Positions 33,042 through 42,178 of a stretch of DNA of 64,000 nt are shown piece by piece. The notes beneath the pieces are model-generated. The model saw only the letters and a list, made by a program, of their open reading frames with translations. It did no database searches and was not told the origin of the DNA. The stretch is from positions 248,001 to 312,000 of the forward strand of contig JBPOEY010000001.1 in the NCBI GenBank assembly GCA_051251645.1, read 5' to 3'. Position 1 is the first letter of the stretch; the number at the start of each line of letters is the position of its first letter. The translations under genes were made by a program, and so were the position numbers. The stretch is from Litorimonas sp051251645 (GTDB lineage: Bacteria > Pseudomonadota > Alphaproteobacteria > Caulobacterales > Maricaulaceae).

Positions 33042-33698
33042 TTAGTCGAAACGGTAAGACAATCGTCCGCCGAGGACGTCGAGGCCTTCATTTGAGCCAT
33101 TGGTCAAAATTTTCCCATTGGAGAGATGTTCAACGTAGACTTCGGTGGCCCAGCGGTCAGTGACCCGGAGCCCCAAGGTCAGGGCTTCGCGGAAGAGTAT
33201 GCGGGAGCCGAATTCGATCTCACTGTTCAAACTCTCAAAATACGGGACGTTCTCGGAACGGATACGGGCCAACTGCGCCGGGGTAATCGTGACCGTGCCA
33301 TTGAGGGCAGCCACAATGGCCGGATCATCAAAATATGACGGTAGGGGTACTTCTTTCGTGCCGGTATGGCCGACGAGGCCAAACGCGAAATCAAAATAGA
33401 ATTTATCGCCCAACGTCTGCCGCCACATAAGCCCTGCGCCACCATAGCTGGTATTACCTTCGAGGTTGAGCGAGCCACCAATATACGGCTGCGGCGAGAG
33501 CGCCCATTTCAGGAACTCGGGTTCTTCAAAAATAATTTCGGCATTTATCGCGGCAGAGGTTTCTTTGCCTTTTTTCCCACCCAAACCAAAAAATTCAATA
33601 TCGTGTTGTTGTGCGCCGATACGAATTTCGCTGACTTGCGCCAAGGCGGGCATTGACAAGCCCAGCGCTGTGATCAGACCAAGAATAAGCGTTTTCAT
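33042..33698 (-). CDS. PagL-like lipid A 3-O-deacylase (acyloxyacyl hydrolase family)
   Basis: A 218-residue outer-membrane beta-barrel with a signal peptide (MKTLILGLITALGLSMPALA). The PagL catalytic pattern is at the C terminus: VEHLSNGK with His about 191 and Ser about 193, then NEGLDVLGGRLSYRFD with a glutamate near 204, ending in the aromatic pattern of an outer-membrane strand. PagL removes the 3-position acyl chain of lipid A. Catalytic spacing is close to but not identical with the Pseudomonas enzyme. Confidence 0.84.
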   Translation of the reverse strand: MKTLILGLITALGLSMPALAQVSEIRIGAQQHDIEFFGLGGKKGKETSAAINAEIIFEEPEFLKWALSPQPYIGGSLNLEGNTSYGGAGLMWRQTLGDKFYFDFAFGLVGHTGTKEVPLPSYFDDPAIVAALNGTVTITPAQLARIRSENVPYFESLNSEIEFGSRILFREALTLGLRVTDRWATEVYVEHLSNGKILTNGSNEGLDVLGGRLSYRFD

Positions 33699-33821
33699 CA
33701 GATGTCCCCCTAAGACAATTCTGAACGGCTTTGGCGCGGAATGGCGCAGCGGTCAATAAGGCCGCTCAACTCTGTAACAGATGACTTGCTTGGATCGCTA
33801 CACCGCCATAGATCGCGCGCT

Positions 33822-34271
33822 ATGCGAGATTATTCTGATGTTGAAATGCAAATTGCTGGCGTGCTGGACGGGGAGCCGAACCGCACCGCCAGGCTGGCGA
33901 CGGTCGCGTGCCTCCTCAGCCAAACGTTTGACGACTTTTATTGGACGGGATTTTATCTGGTCGATCCGGATAAGCCCGAAGAATTGGTCGTCGGACCCTA
34001 TCAAGGGACGCTGGGATGTTTGCGGATCGCTTTTGGTCGCGGCGTCTGCGGCACAGCCGCGTCAGAACGTAAGACTCAAATCGTCGAGGATGTTCACGCC
34101 TTTCCTGGCCACATTGCGTGTGACGCCGCGAGCCAATCCGAAATTGTTGTGCCCGTTTTCGATGGGAAGACGCTCATCGGCGTTCTGGATGTCGATAGCG
34201 CCAAGATTGGGTCATTTGATCAGAGCGACGCCGACGCGTTGGAGCGAATCGCTGCAATGATCGCCGCTTAG
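33822..34271 (+). CDS. msrC: Free methionine-R-sulfoxide reductase (GAF domain)
   Basis: About 149 residues of a GAF-fold fRMsr: FYWTGFYLVDPD, GPYQGTLGCLRIAFGRGVCG and EDVHAFPGHIACDAASQSEIVVP, including the three cysteines used for catalysis and recycling. It reduces free methionine sulfoxide in the cytosol. The frame opens at 33741, but the ATG at 33822 (MRDYSDVEMQ) fits the family N terminus better; the start is uncertain because neither has a good ribosome site. It overlaps the convergent moeB-like gene by 4 nt. Confidence 0.87.
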   Translation: MRDYSDVEMQIAGVLDGEPNRTARLATVACLLSQTFDDFYWTGFYLVDPDKPEELVVGPYQGTLGCLRIAFGRGVCGTAASERKTQIVEDVHAFPGHIACDAASQSEIVVPVFDGKTLIGVLDVDSAKIGSFDQSDADALERIAAMIAA

Positions 34272-35005
34272 AGTTCGCGGCAAGCCGGACAGGCCGGGTC
34301 TCGGGCCAATTTGACGGTGCGGCTTTCCGCGTTGAGGCCATCATACATCCAGAGGCGGCCCTGTAAGGGTGTGCCCGCGCCTGTGATCCATTTGATCGCT
34401 TCCATCGCCATCATCGATCCGGCGATACCTGTCAGCGCGCCAACGACGCCGACCTCTGCGCACGTCTCTTCTTGGGGCGGCAGGTCTGGCACAAAGCAAC
34501 GATAACATGGGCCGGGTTGGGCGAAGATGCCGACCTGTGCGTCGAACCGACCGACGGCCCCAGAGATGAGCGGTATGCCCAACGCGAGCGCCGCGTCATT
34601 GATTATGAACCGTGTTGCGAAACTATCCGTGCCATCCAGAATTATGTCATGGTTTTTCAATAGTTCAGCCGCGTTATCACCGGATAGGCGGGTCGGGATG
34701 GCGACAATGTCAACATCCGGATTTATTGCTCGTAGTCGCGCGGCAAAGCTTTCGACTTTCAAACGCCCGATATCATTGGTTTCAAATTGAACTTGTCGCT
34801 GTAAATTTGACAAGCTGACGATGTCGTCATCAATCAGTGAGATCTGTCCGACGCCTGCCGCCGCCAGATAAAGCGCTGCTGGACCGCCGAGGCCGCCCGC
34901 GCCAACAATAGCGACATTCGCTGCCAGCAGAGCGTTCTGCCCGCTCCCGCCAATATCCTTGAGGACAAGGTGGCGGGCATAGCGGTCTATTTGATCAGTA
35001 TTCAC
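34268..35005 (-). CDS. moeB: ThiF/MoeB/HesA family adenylyltransferase
   Basis: A 245-residue E1-like enzyme that adenylates the C terminus of a ubiquitin-like sulfur carrier. The nucleotide motif is AIVGAGGLGGPAALYLAAAG; SNLQRQVQF and GTDSFATRF follow, and paired cysteines in CYRCFVP and at the C-terminal CPACREL form the zinc site. It lies 12 nt after cysK, fitting a role in sulfur transfer to molybdopterin or thiazole. MoeB and ThiF cannot be separated from sequence alone. Confidence 0.88.
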   Translation of the reverse strand: MNTDQIDRYARHLVLKDIGGSGQNALLAANVAIVGAGGLGGPAALYLAAAGVGQISLIDDDIVSLSNLQRQVQFETNDIGRLKVESFAARLRAINPDVDIVAIPTRLSGDNAAELLKNHDIILDGTDSFATRFIINDAALALGIPLISGAVGRFDAQVGIFAQPGPCYRCFVPDLPPQEETCAEVGVVGALTGIAGSMMAMEAIKWITGAGTPLQGRLWMYDGLNAESRTVKLARDPACPACREL

Positions 35006-35017
35006 GTGAGGCTCAAA

Positions 35018-35959
35018 TCAATCGAGACCGTCAAATAGGGGTGTGGAGAGGTAGCGTTCCGCAAAGCTTGGAATGATCGTGACGATACGTTTTCCGCGCA
35101 TGTCAGGCCGCGCGCCCACGAGAAGGGACGCTGCGATGACTGCGCCTGAACTGATGCCCACGGGCACGCCGTCTTCGGCGGCGACGTGTTTGGCTGTGCC
35201 AAAAGCGGCGTCAGAATTAATCGTCACCACTTCGTCGACCAAATTTGTATCAAGATTATCTGGAATAAAGCCTGCACCAATGCCCTGAATTTTATGCGGA
35301 CCTTTCTCGCCCTTCGAGATGATCGGGCTCTCCGTCGGCTCCACCGCGATGATGAGGCAGTCGGGATTTTTTTCTTTGAGGAATTTCCCAGCGCCAGACA
35401 AAGTGCCGCCCGTGCCAACGCCAGCGATGAAAACGTCAACTTCGCCAGCGCAGTCAGCCCAGATTTCCGGGCCTGTCGTCGCGTAATGGATTGCGGGATT
35501 GGCTGGATTGTCGAACTGTCCTGCGCGCACGGCACCGGGGGTGTTGGCGATGATCTCTTCGGCTTTCGCCATTGCGCCGGGGATGCCGCCCGCTGCCGGG
35601 GTCAGGACGAGCTCTGCGCCGAGGATCGCCATCATTTTGCGGCGCTCAATACTCATGCTCTCTGGCATGACCAAGATCGCCTTGTAACCCATGGCCGCCG
35701 CTGCAAACGCAACACCGATGCCCGTGTTGCCTGACGTCGGCTCGACAATGATGCCGCCCTCTTTCAGCGCGCCGCTCTTTTCCATTTCGCGTAGCATGTT
35801 AATGCCAATCCGGTCTTTGACCGACGCGCAAGGGTTGAAGAATTCCATCTTGTAGCAAAGGTCAGCTGGAACGCCCTGTGTGATGCGGGGAAGGCGAACG
35901 AGCGGCGTGCCGCCCATCGTGTCGAGGATACTGTCGTATATCTTGCCGTGGGCGCGCAT
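35018..35959 (-). CDS. cysK: Cysteine synthase A
   Basis: A 313-residue PLP enzyme combining O-acetylserine and sulfide. The PLP lysine is in NPCASVKDRIG near residue 44, the substrate loop is PTSGNTGIGVAFAA, and GVGTGGTLSGAGKFLKE is the phosphate-binding loop. AGGAG lies 5 nt before the ATG. It is followed closely by the moeB-like gene and sits about 33 nt downstream of the histidine kinase gene. Confidence 0.96.
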   Translation of the reverse strand: MRAHGKIYDSILDTMGGTPLVRLPRITQGVPADLCYKMEFFNPCASVKDRIGINMLREMEKSGALKEGGIIVEPTSGNTGIGVAFAAAAMGYKAILVMPESMSIERRKMMAILGAELVLTPAAGGIPGAMAKAEEIIANTPGAVRAGQFDNPANPAIHYATTGPEIWADCAGEVDVFIAGVGTGGTLSGAGKFLKEKNPDCLIIAVEPTESPIISKGEKGPHKIQGIGAGFIPDNLDTNLVDEVVTINSDAAFGTAKHVAAEDGVPVGISSGAVIAASLLVGARPDMRGKRIVTIIPSFAERYLSTPLFDGLD

Positions 35960-35992
35960 GAGAGGCTCCTGATTGAGAAAGTTAGGATCGAC

Positions 35993-36958
35993 TTAGGCAA
36001 ACAGCATTTCGCCGTCCATTGTGATCGTCAGGTGTAGCCCTGTTGGGGTAAAGTCACGGACGACAGTCACATGGGGTATCATGTCAAACAGGCGTGTCCC
36101 AAAACCGACCTCCTCAGAGGCCGTGATATTATGCACGCAATGTTCTTGCCACTTTATAATCAGCCTATCGTCTACTCGCGTCCAGTGAACGTGCAAAGTC
36201 CCGCCTGATTTCTTGAGGCAGCCATATTTAAGAGCATTGGTCGCAAGTTCGTGACAAATCATAGAGAGGGTTTTGGAGGCATCAATCGTTAGACGGACGT
36301 TCGGTCCGTTGAGCGTATAAACCGCATGACCATCGGCTTCAAAAGGATCGAGTTCACTTTTGAAAATCGCCCGGATATCCAGACCCGTCCAATCATTGCC
36401 TAACAAGAGGTCATTGGTACGGCTCATCGCATCGATACGCGCGGTAAAGCCTTTAACGAACTCACTTACGTTTGATGCATTGCGAGCTGTGATACGCGCA
36501 ACGGCGTTAATGACGGCCATACTATTTTTGATCCGGTGCGAAAGCTCGTGACCAATGGCTTCGTTGCGCTGTTCCAATTGATGTTGATGGGTGATGTCTT
36601 GGCAACGTTGGATCAGGCCAATGATGGTTCCTTTCGCATCACGAAGGGGGTCCTGTGTCGCCTGCCAGATACGCTCTTTTGTGGATCCGTCCTCCACTTC
36701 GAGTTGGAAAGGTTGAGCCTCTAATTGTGTCACAGCACCGTTCACGGTGGCCTGGAATTTGGATAGAACGGGTTCGATACGCTCTGCAGTGTCTGGAAAA
36801 ACATCGAATATATAGGCGCCTTCAATGTCCTCATAGGTCCGGTGAACGGCCTGTAGATAAGCGTCATTGGCGAAAATGAACCGCAGCTTGGTATCAAGAA
36901 CCATGATGGGAAGAGACCAGCCTTCAAGCAGCTGCGTATTAATCGACAACATATTCAT
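35993..36958 (-). CDS. PAS-HWE-family sensor histidine kinase
   Basis: A 321-residue cytosolic kinase. A PAS domain (about residues 10-125, with FIFANDAYLQAVHR and a PAC-like TIIGLIQRCQDIT) precedes an HWE/HisKA_2 phosphoacceptor region: ELSHRIKNSMAVINAVARIT with the histidine near 140, then an ATP-binding domain with HELATNALKYG and FGTRL. HWE/HisKA_2 kinases often feed the PhyR-NepR-EcfG general-stress system in alphaproteobacteria, so a link to the stress island is plausible. Its ATG overlaps the dut stop by 4 nt. No partner regulator is adjacent. Confidence 0.88.
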   Translation of the reverse strand: MNMLSINTQLLEGWSLPIMVLDTKLRFIFANDAYLQAVHRTYEDIEGAYIFDVFPDTAERIEPVLSKFQATVNGAVTQLEAQPFQLEVEDGSTKERIWQATQDPLRDAKGTIIGLIQRCQDITHQHQLEQRNEAIGHELSHRIKNSMAVINAVARITARNASNVSEFVKGFTARIDAMSRTNDLLLGNDWTGLDIRAIFKSELDPFEADGHAVYTLNGPNVRLTIDASKTLSMICHELATNALKYGCLKKSGGTLHVHWTRVDDRLIIKWQEHCVHNITASEEVGFGTRLFDMIPHVTVVRDFTPTGLHLTITMDGEMLFA

Positions 36959-37407
36959 TCTGTACCTGTCGAACCATATCCTCCGGAACCGCGACCTGTT
37001 TCCGAGAGTTCAGCAACAACCTCGAACTGCCCCTGCGTGACCGGAGCAATAACGAGTTGGGCGAAACGATCTCCACGCGAGACAGTAAAGTCTTGATCGC
37101 CGTGATTAATAATGAGGACACCAACTTCGCCGCGGTAATCCGCATCAATGGTGCCGGGTGAATTTAAGACTGTGATGCCGTGTTTCAGGGCTAAACCGGA
37201 CCGAGGGCGGACTTGGGCTTCATATCCAGCGGGTAAGGCCATGCAGAAACCCGTCGGGATTAATTTCCGTGCACCCGGTACTAGGGTGACAGGGCTATTA
37301 ATGGCCGCCCGTAAATCGCCCCCCGCGGCTTGAGCGGTCTCGAATTTGGGTAAATCAATGCCCGCCATATGCGGCAAGCGGAGAACTTCGATTGGGATGG
37401 TTTTCAT
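36955..37407 (-). CDS. dut: dUTP diphosphatase
   Basis: A 150-residue trimeric dUTPase that keeps uracil out of DNA. Motifs in order: AGIDLPKFETAQAAGGDLRA, RSGLALKHGI, NSPGTIDADYRGEVGVLIIN, and the C-terminal GRGSGGYGSTG that closes over the substrate. Length is normal. It is translationally coupled to the histidine kinase gene downstream. Confidence 0.97.
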   Translation of the reverse strand: MKTIPIEVLRLPHMAGIDLPKFETAQAAGGDLRAAINSPVTLVPGARKLIPTGFCMALPAGYEAQVRPRSGLALKHGITVLNSPGTIDADYRGEVGVLIINHGDQDFTVSRGDRFAQLVIAPVTQGQFEVVAELSETGRGSGGYGSTGTE

Positions 37408-37489
37408 GTATATTCGCTAAGTCGTTTATATTCGGAATCCTACTGGAAACTTAGGATACAGTAAATGCAAAGCGAGCATCGAACTTAAA

Positions 37490-37963
37490 TTACTTGGGGT
37501 TTATTAACCCATGATCGCGACCCGAGAACTCCGCGAGACGTGACTGGACTGCCGTCTCAAATTCAACGCTCATCGGATAGTCGGATGTATATTTGTGCGC
37601 GAAGGCTCCGGCGCGAAAGTAAACAGTCAGAATATCTGAATCAGCGCTATCGAAGTCCTGTGACAGTGATAGCGGAATGCCGGTCGCGAGGACGGCATAA
37701 TCTTCTTCTGTCGGGACGAGGTCGTTACGGACACAGATGATACCGCGAATTAGGGATCCGTCGACCTTAAGTGTGAGGGGAACTTGCGGGTCGAATACCC
37801 CTGATAAGAACGGGTCTGCGGACTGATAAGAGGCGACCGTCATGCGTCCGCCCTCGGCATCAACGACTTCATTTGAGACGACGACTTCGCATTTCTTAAG
37901 CCCGGACGCCAAACTTGTTGATGGAATGACCAAGAGGGCCGCAGCCAGCCACAGCGATCTCAT
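37490..37963 (-). CDS. Exported hypothetical protein
   Basis: A 157-residue protein with a signal peptide (MRSLWLAAALLVIPSTSLA). The mature part has two cysteines (LKKCEVV and IICVRND) that may form a disulfide, and no membrane helix. Its ATG overlaps the coaBC stop by 4 nt, so it is co-transcribed with coaBC. No family recognised; a role in CoA synthesis is not implied. Confidence 0.8.
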   Translation of the reverse strand: MRSLWLAAALLVIPSTSLASGLKKCEVVVSNEVVDAEGGRMTVASYQSADPFLSGVFDPQVPLTLKVDGSLIRGIICVRNDLVPTEEDYAVLATGIPLSLSQDFDSADSDILTVYFRAGAFAHKYTSDYPMSVEFETAVQSRLAEFSGRDHGLINPK

Positions 37964-39177
37964 TGATCGTCTCCAAAATGTGTAGCAATGCGGCGGGCTA
38001 AAGCGCGCGCCGCCGCGTGTTTACTTTGCCGGGGAAGTCGGGTTTCCGCTTCATCAGTCACGATAATCATTTCATTCTCCTGCCCGCCCATTACGTCGCC
38101 GGACACATCATTGGCCACAATCCAATCGCAACCTTTGCGGATGCGTTTGACCCGCGCGAGTTCGACGACATTATGGGTTTCCGCCGCGAATCCTACGACG
38201 AGTTCAGGGCGCTTATCGGACAGGCAAACTGAACGCAGGATGTCTGGATTTTCAATAAGCTGTAAGGGTTGCGGCCCGCCGACGGGCTTTTTCGTCTTCT
38301 GATCTGTGCGTGTGGCCGGGCGCCAATCCGCGACAGCCGCCACGGAGACGAAGATGTCAGCGGGCAGAGCGTCCTTGACAGCGCTTAGCATTTGCTCGGC
38401 CGTTTCGACGATTATGTTGTTTGTGCCGATCGGTTTGGCAATGGACGTTGGCCCTGTCACCAAATCGACCATTGCGCCAAGATCGGCAAGGGCTTGCGCG
38501 ATCGCATAGCCTTGCCGCCCTGACGAGTGATTGGAGAGATAGCGCACCGGATCAATCGGTTCGCGGGTTGGTCCCGCTGTCACGATTGCGCGGCGACCTG
38601 ACAAGGGTTTTGCTGCGCGCAGCCCGTCGAGAGTCATGTCACCCTGTAAGGCGGACATAACGGCATCAGCCATCGCATCGGGTTCCGCCATGCGTCCATC
38701 GCCGAATTCGCCACAGGCCATCTCGCCGGCATCGGGTCCGACAAATAGCGCGCCGCGCTCAGTCAATGTTGCGATATTGGCTTGAGTCGCTTCGCTCTCA
38801 TACATGCGGACATTCATTGCTGGCGCAAAGAGCACACGCTTGTCCGTCGCCAGCAATGTCGTTGTCGCGAGATCGCCTGCGACGCCGTGGGCTGCCTGGG
38901 CGAGGATGTTCGCCGTTGCCGGCGCGACGATAATCAAATCACTGCTACGCGACAGCTCAATATGCCCCATCTCGCTCTCAGCGGTCAGGTCCCAAAGATC
39001 GGTGAAAACGGTCGATCCGGATAAGGCTTGCGCGGATAATGGCGTGACGAATTGTGTGCCGCCATTGGTCAGGATAACGCGGGTAGTTACCCCGCGCTTG
39101 GCAAGCTCACGGATCAGCAGCAACGATTTATAGGCCGCAATGCCACCACCGATGATGAGAAGGACGCTTTTGTTCAT
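37960..39177 (-). CDS. coaBC: Bifunctional phosphopantothenoylcysteine decarboxylase / phosphopantothenate-cysteine ligase
   Basis: A 405-residue fusion making 4'-phosphopantetheine for CoA. The N-terminal flavoprotein half (to about residue 185) has GGGIAAYKSLLLIREL, the catalytic-histidine region TESEMGHIELSR, and FAPAMNVRMYE. The C-terminal ligase half begins SGRRAIVTAGPTREPIDPVR and includes SNHSSGRQGYAIAQAL. Both halves have full expected length. ubiB lies immediately upstream on the same strand. Confidence 0.97.
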   Translation of the reverse strand: MNKSVLLIIGGGIAAYKSLLLIRELAKRGVTTRVILTNGGTQFVTPLSAQALSGSTVFTDLWDLTAESEMGHIELSRSSDLIIVAPATANILAQAAHGVAGDLATTTLLATDKRVLFAPAMNVRMYESEATQANIATLTERGALFVGPDAGEMACGEFGDGRMAEPDAMADAVMSALQGDMTLDGLRAAKPLSGRRAIVTAGPTREPIDPVRYLSNHSSGRQGYAIAQALADLGAMVDLVTGPTSIAKPIGTNNIIVETAEQMLSAVKDALPADIFVSVAAVADWRPATRTDQKTKKPVGGPQPLQLIENPDILRSVCLSDKRPELVVGFAAETHNVVELARVKRIRKGCDWIVANDVSGDVMGGQENEMIIVTDEAETRLPRQSKHAAARALARRIATHFGDDQ

Positions 39178-39195
39178 GAGGCTAGACTAGCGCGC

Positions 39196-40764
39196 TTAAA
39201 GGTTCGCCGCTACCCATACGCCGCCCAGCGCAAGAGCAGCACCCACTGCGGCATATCCGACCGAGCGCAGGGCGCTGGTTTTGCGAACTTCGACCGTCTG
39301 TGTCGCGGGGGCGGCAGACAGGTCGATGTCACCCTTGGCCCAAGCTTCTGCCAGCTTGGCGATGTTTTCAGTGGCTTCGGGGAGTTGGTTGAGCGTTTTG
39401 CGGGCGCGGTCTAAGCCGTCGAGGAAATCATTGAAATAGCGTTCGGGGCCCAGTTCCGCGCGCACGGCGTCTTCGACAATTGGGCGGCTCGCTTCCCACA
39501 TATCAAAAGCCGGATCGAGACGACGGGCAACACCTTCGGCTTGCATCATGGTCTTTTGTAGCAAAATCAACTGCGGCTGCATCGGCATGTCGAACATCTC
39601 CGTAATTTCGAGCAGTTGCAGCAGGACTTTGGCCATGGATACGTCTTCGGCTTGCTTGCCCCAAATCGGCTCGCCTACGGCGCGTAGTGCGGTCGCGAAT
39701 TCATCCACGCTATGGTTGGGCGGGACATAACCAATATCGAAGTGGACTTGGGCAATCTTGTAATAGTCACGCTGCAAGAAGCCGTAGAGCGTATCGATCT
39801 CGAACCGGATTTCGGCGTCACCTAAACGACCAATAATTCCGAAATCGAGCAGCACGAGATCACCATCCGGGCCACGAAACAGATTGCCTTCATGCATATC
39901 GGCGTGAAAAATACCATAGGTGAAGGTCGAGGCGAGGAAGCCTTGGATCACGGCTGTCGCGAGACGTTGGCGTTCCTCAAGTGGCAATTCGAGGATCTCG
40001 GGTGAAGAGAGCGCAATGCCGTCGACCCAATCCGTGGCGAGCACGTTCTTCTCGACCAGCGACCAATGGATGGCGGGGACTTTGAACAGCCCCGTGGCCT
40101 CGGCAATGTCTGACATTTCAGAGGCTGCGGCCGCTTCTAGCCGGAGGTCAAGTTCCAGCATAACGGCGCGGCGTGCCTCAGTCACGAAGGCTTTGGGCTG
40201 AAGACGGCGCAAAGACGGCACAGCCGCTTCGGCGATTTTGGCGACCTGAGCGATGACGTCCATATCTTTGCTCATGCGCGTGACGATGTTCGGACGGAGG
40301 ATTTTAATGGCGACTGTTTCGCCAGTCGTTTTCATCACGCCCTTATGGACCTGTGCGACCGAGGCGGCGGCAATGGGTTCGGACAGTGAGATCAACCTAT
40401 TCTGCCATGGCTCGCCCCAATCCGCGACCAACATGGCTTCTGCCGTTTCCATCGGGAAGGGCGGGACTTTGTCTTTAAGACGCGACAGTCCTTCTGCGAA
40501 GACCGGGTCGAACATATCGCCGCGGGTGGAGAGGACTTGGCCAAACTTGATATAAGCGGGCCCGAGTTTTTCTAAAGCATTGGCAAAACGGGCGCCCGGA
40601 TTATCGTCGCGGTCACGTTTGGAGAAGAATCGCGAAATCGCAGCGACGAATCGCATCGGCGCTGGAACGAAAGGCTCATATTCCTTGGGCACAAGCGCAT
40701 CATGACGCACCAGCACCCAGGCTGTGCGCAAAAGTCGTAAGAATGTTGCCAGTTTACGGAACAT
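39196..40764 (-). CDS. ubiB: UbiB family protein (ubiquinone biosynthesis kinase/ATPase)
   Basis: A 522-residue ABC1/ADCK-family protein required for ubiquinone synthesis. It contains the KxGQ motif (AYIKFGQVLSTR), AAASVAQVHKG, the lysine-containing VAIKILRPNI, FHADMHEGNLF and LLDFGIIGRL, plus a C-terminal hydrophobic anchor (SVGYAAVGAALALGGVWVA). The ATG at 40764 matches the family start MFRKLAT; the longer reading from 40785 is less likely. It lies 18 nt upstream of coaBC. Confidence 0.94.
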   Translation of the reverse strand: MFRKLATFLRLLRTAWVLVRHDALVPKEYEPFVPAPMRFVAAISRFFSKRDRDDNPGARFANALEKLGPAYIKFGQVLSTRGDMFDPVFAEGLSRLKDKVPPFPMETAEAMLVADWGEPWQNRLISLSEPIAAASVAQVHKGVMKTTGETVAIKILRPNIVTRMSKDMDVIAQVAKIAEAAVPSLRRLQPKAFVTEARRAVMLELDLRLEAAAASEMSDIAEATGLFKVPAIHWSLVEKNVLATDWVDGIALSSPEILELPLEERQRLATAVIQGFLASTFTYGIFHADMHEGNLFRGPDGDLVLLDFGIIGRLGDAEIRFEIDTLYGFLQRDYYKIAQVHFDIGYVPPNHSVDEFATALRAVGEPIWGKQAEDVSMAKVLLQLLEITEMFDMPMQPQLILLQKTMMQAEGVARRLDPAFDMWEASRPIVEDAVRAELGPERYFNDFLDGLDRARKTLNQLPEATENIAKLAEAWAKGDIDLSAAPATQTVEVRKTSALRSVGYAAVGAALALGGVWVAANL

Positions 40765-40950
40765 GGCGCGGCTATAGTGACGCACCCGAAACGGTCAAAG
40801 GCAAAATGCGGCACGCGACAAAATTGCTTTTTGTGTGGCTTTGGAACGGCTTAGCGGAAAATGACTAATCATCCCCATTATCCACTGCCAAAAAACGGCT
40901 CTTGATTGGACAAATGGAATCAGGTCTTTAGGGTTTAGTTAAGACATCCC

Positions 40951-40968
40951 TACCACATCTTGTGGGTA
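40951..40968. promoter_or_regulatory. Imperfect palindrome upstream of nrdB
   Basis: TACCACA-TCT-TGTGGGTA lies about 70 nt before the nrdB start. It could be an operator (for example of the NrdR type, though it does not match the usual NrdR box well) or part of a replication-linked control region. A DnaA-box-like TTATCCACT occurs nearby at about 40877. Confidence 0.4.
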
Positions 40969-41037
40969 TGCAGGCTGACAGCACAACGACTAGCGATCAT
41001 CAGATTGTAAGTCGAGATCGAGGACAGAAACGACATC

Positions 41038-42099
41038 ATGGGTAATATCGACCAAATCGCCGCCGGCCATATCAGCACAGGAACGTCCGGCCTTCTTATG
41101 CCAAGCGTGACGTATAAGCCGTTCCGTTATCCGTGGGCTTATGATTTTTGGCGTCGCCAGCAGCAAATCCACTGGATGCCCGAAGAAGTCCCCTTGGGCG
41201 AAGACTTGAAGGATTGGTCGACGACGTTGACGGATCATGAGAAAAACCTGCTGACGCAGATTTTCCGCTTCTTCACGCAAAGCGATGTCGAAGTCGGTGG
41301 CAACTATATGGAAAACTACATGCCGCTGTTCAAACCCGTGGAAGTCCGGATGATGCTGGCGTCGTTCTCAAACATGGAGACGATTCATATTGCGGCTTAT
41401 GCGCTCTTGCTGGAAACGATCGGCATGCCGGACAGCGAATTTTCCATGTTCATGGAATATGAGGAGATGGCGGCCAAGCATGATTATCTAGGCCAATTTG
41501 GCGTCGAGACAGACCGCGATATCCTGACGTCTATGGCTGTGTTTGGCGGCTTTACCGAAGGGCTGCAGCTCTTTGCATCGTTCGCGATGCTCATGAATTT
41601 CCCACGCCTGAATAAAATGAAAGGCATGGGACAGATTGTATCTTGGTCGATTCGGGATGAGAGCCTGCATTGCGAAGGTATGATCAAACTGTTCCACACC
41701 TTCGCCCACGAAACCGGCGCGCTGACCAAAGCGGTGAAAGACGATATTGCCGATTGCTGCAAAACCGTCGTGAAGCTGGAAGACAAGTTCATTGATCTGG
41801 CGTTTGAAAAAGGCCCTGTCGAAGGGATGACAGCCGAAGATATCAAACGTTATATTCGCTACATCGCCAACTGGCGTTTGGATCAGCTTGGCTTGCCAAC
41901 AGTCTATGCCGGTGTTGAAGAGCATCCGCTGCCGTGGCTCACAGAAATCACGAATGGCGTGGAGCATGCGAACTTCTTCGAAGCGCGCGCGACGGAATAT
42001 TCTAAAGGCGCAACTGAAGGCGATTGGCACGGCGATACGGGCGTTTGGAATAAGTTCCAGACCTATGACCTGAAACGCGGAATTGAAGCGGCAGAGTAA
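41038..42099 (+). CDS. nrdB: Ribonucleoside-diphosphate reductase class Ia, beta subunit
   Basis: A 353-residue diiron subunit generating the radical for deoxyribonucleotide synthesis. Iron ligands are visible in DVEVGGNYMENY and NMETIHIAAYALLL; the radical tyrosine is in the E-T-I-H-x-x-x-Y pattern. SIRDESLHCEGMIKLFHTF holds later ligands. Length is normal. No nrdA lies next to it in this window, so the alpha subunit is encoded elsewhere or on another transcript. Confidence 0.95.
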   Translation: MGNIDQIAAGHISTGTSGLLMPSVTYKPFRYPWAYDFWRRQQQIHWMPEEVPLGEDLKDWSTTLTDHEKNLLTQIFRFFTQSDVEVGGNYMENYMPLFKPVEVRMMLASFSNMETIHIAAYALLLETIGMPDSEFSMFMEYEEMAAKHDYLGQFGVETDRDILTSMAVFGGFTEGLQLFASFAMLMNFPRLNKMKGMGQIVSWSIRDESLHCEGMIKLFHTFAHETGALTKAVKDDIADCCKTVVKLEDKFIDLAFEKGPVEGMTAEDIKRYIRYIANWRLDQLGLPTVYAGVEEHPLPWLTEITNGVEHANFFEARATEYSKGATEGDWHGDTGVWNKFQTYDLKRGIEAAE

Positions 42100-42178
42100 G
42101 TGCGACGTCGATCACGAAAACAGCTTGCCATGATGAGTCGCGCTTCCCATGCGCGGCTTTGACTGATAGCGGCAGCCT

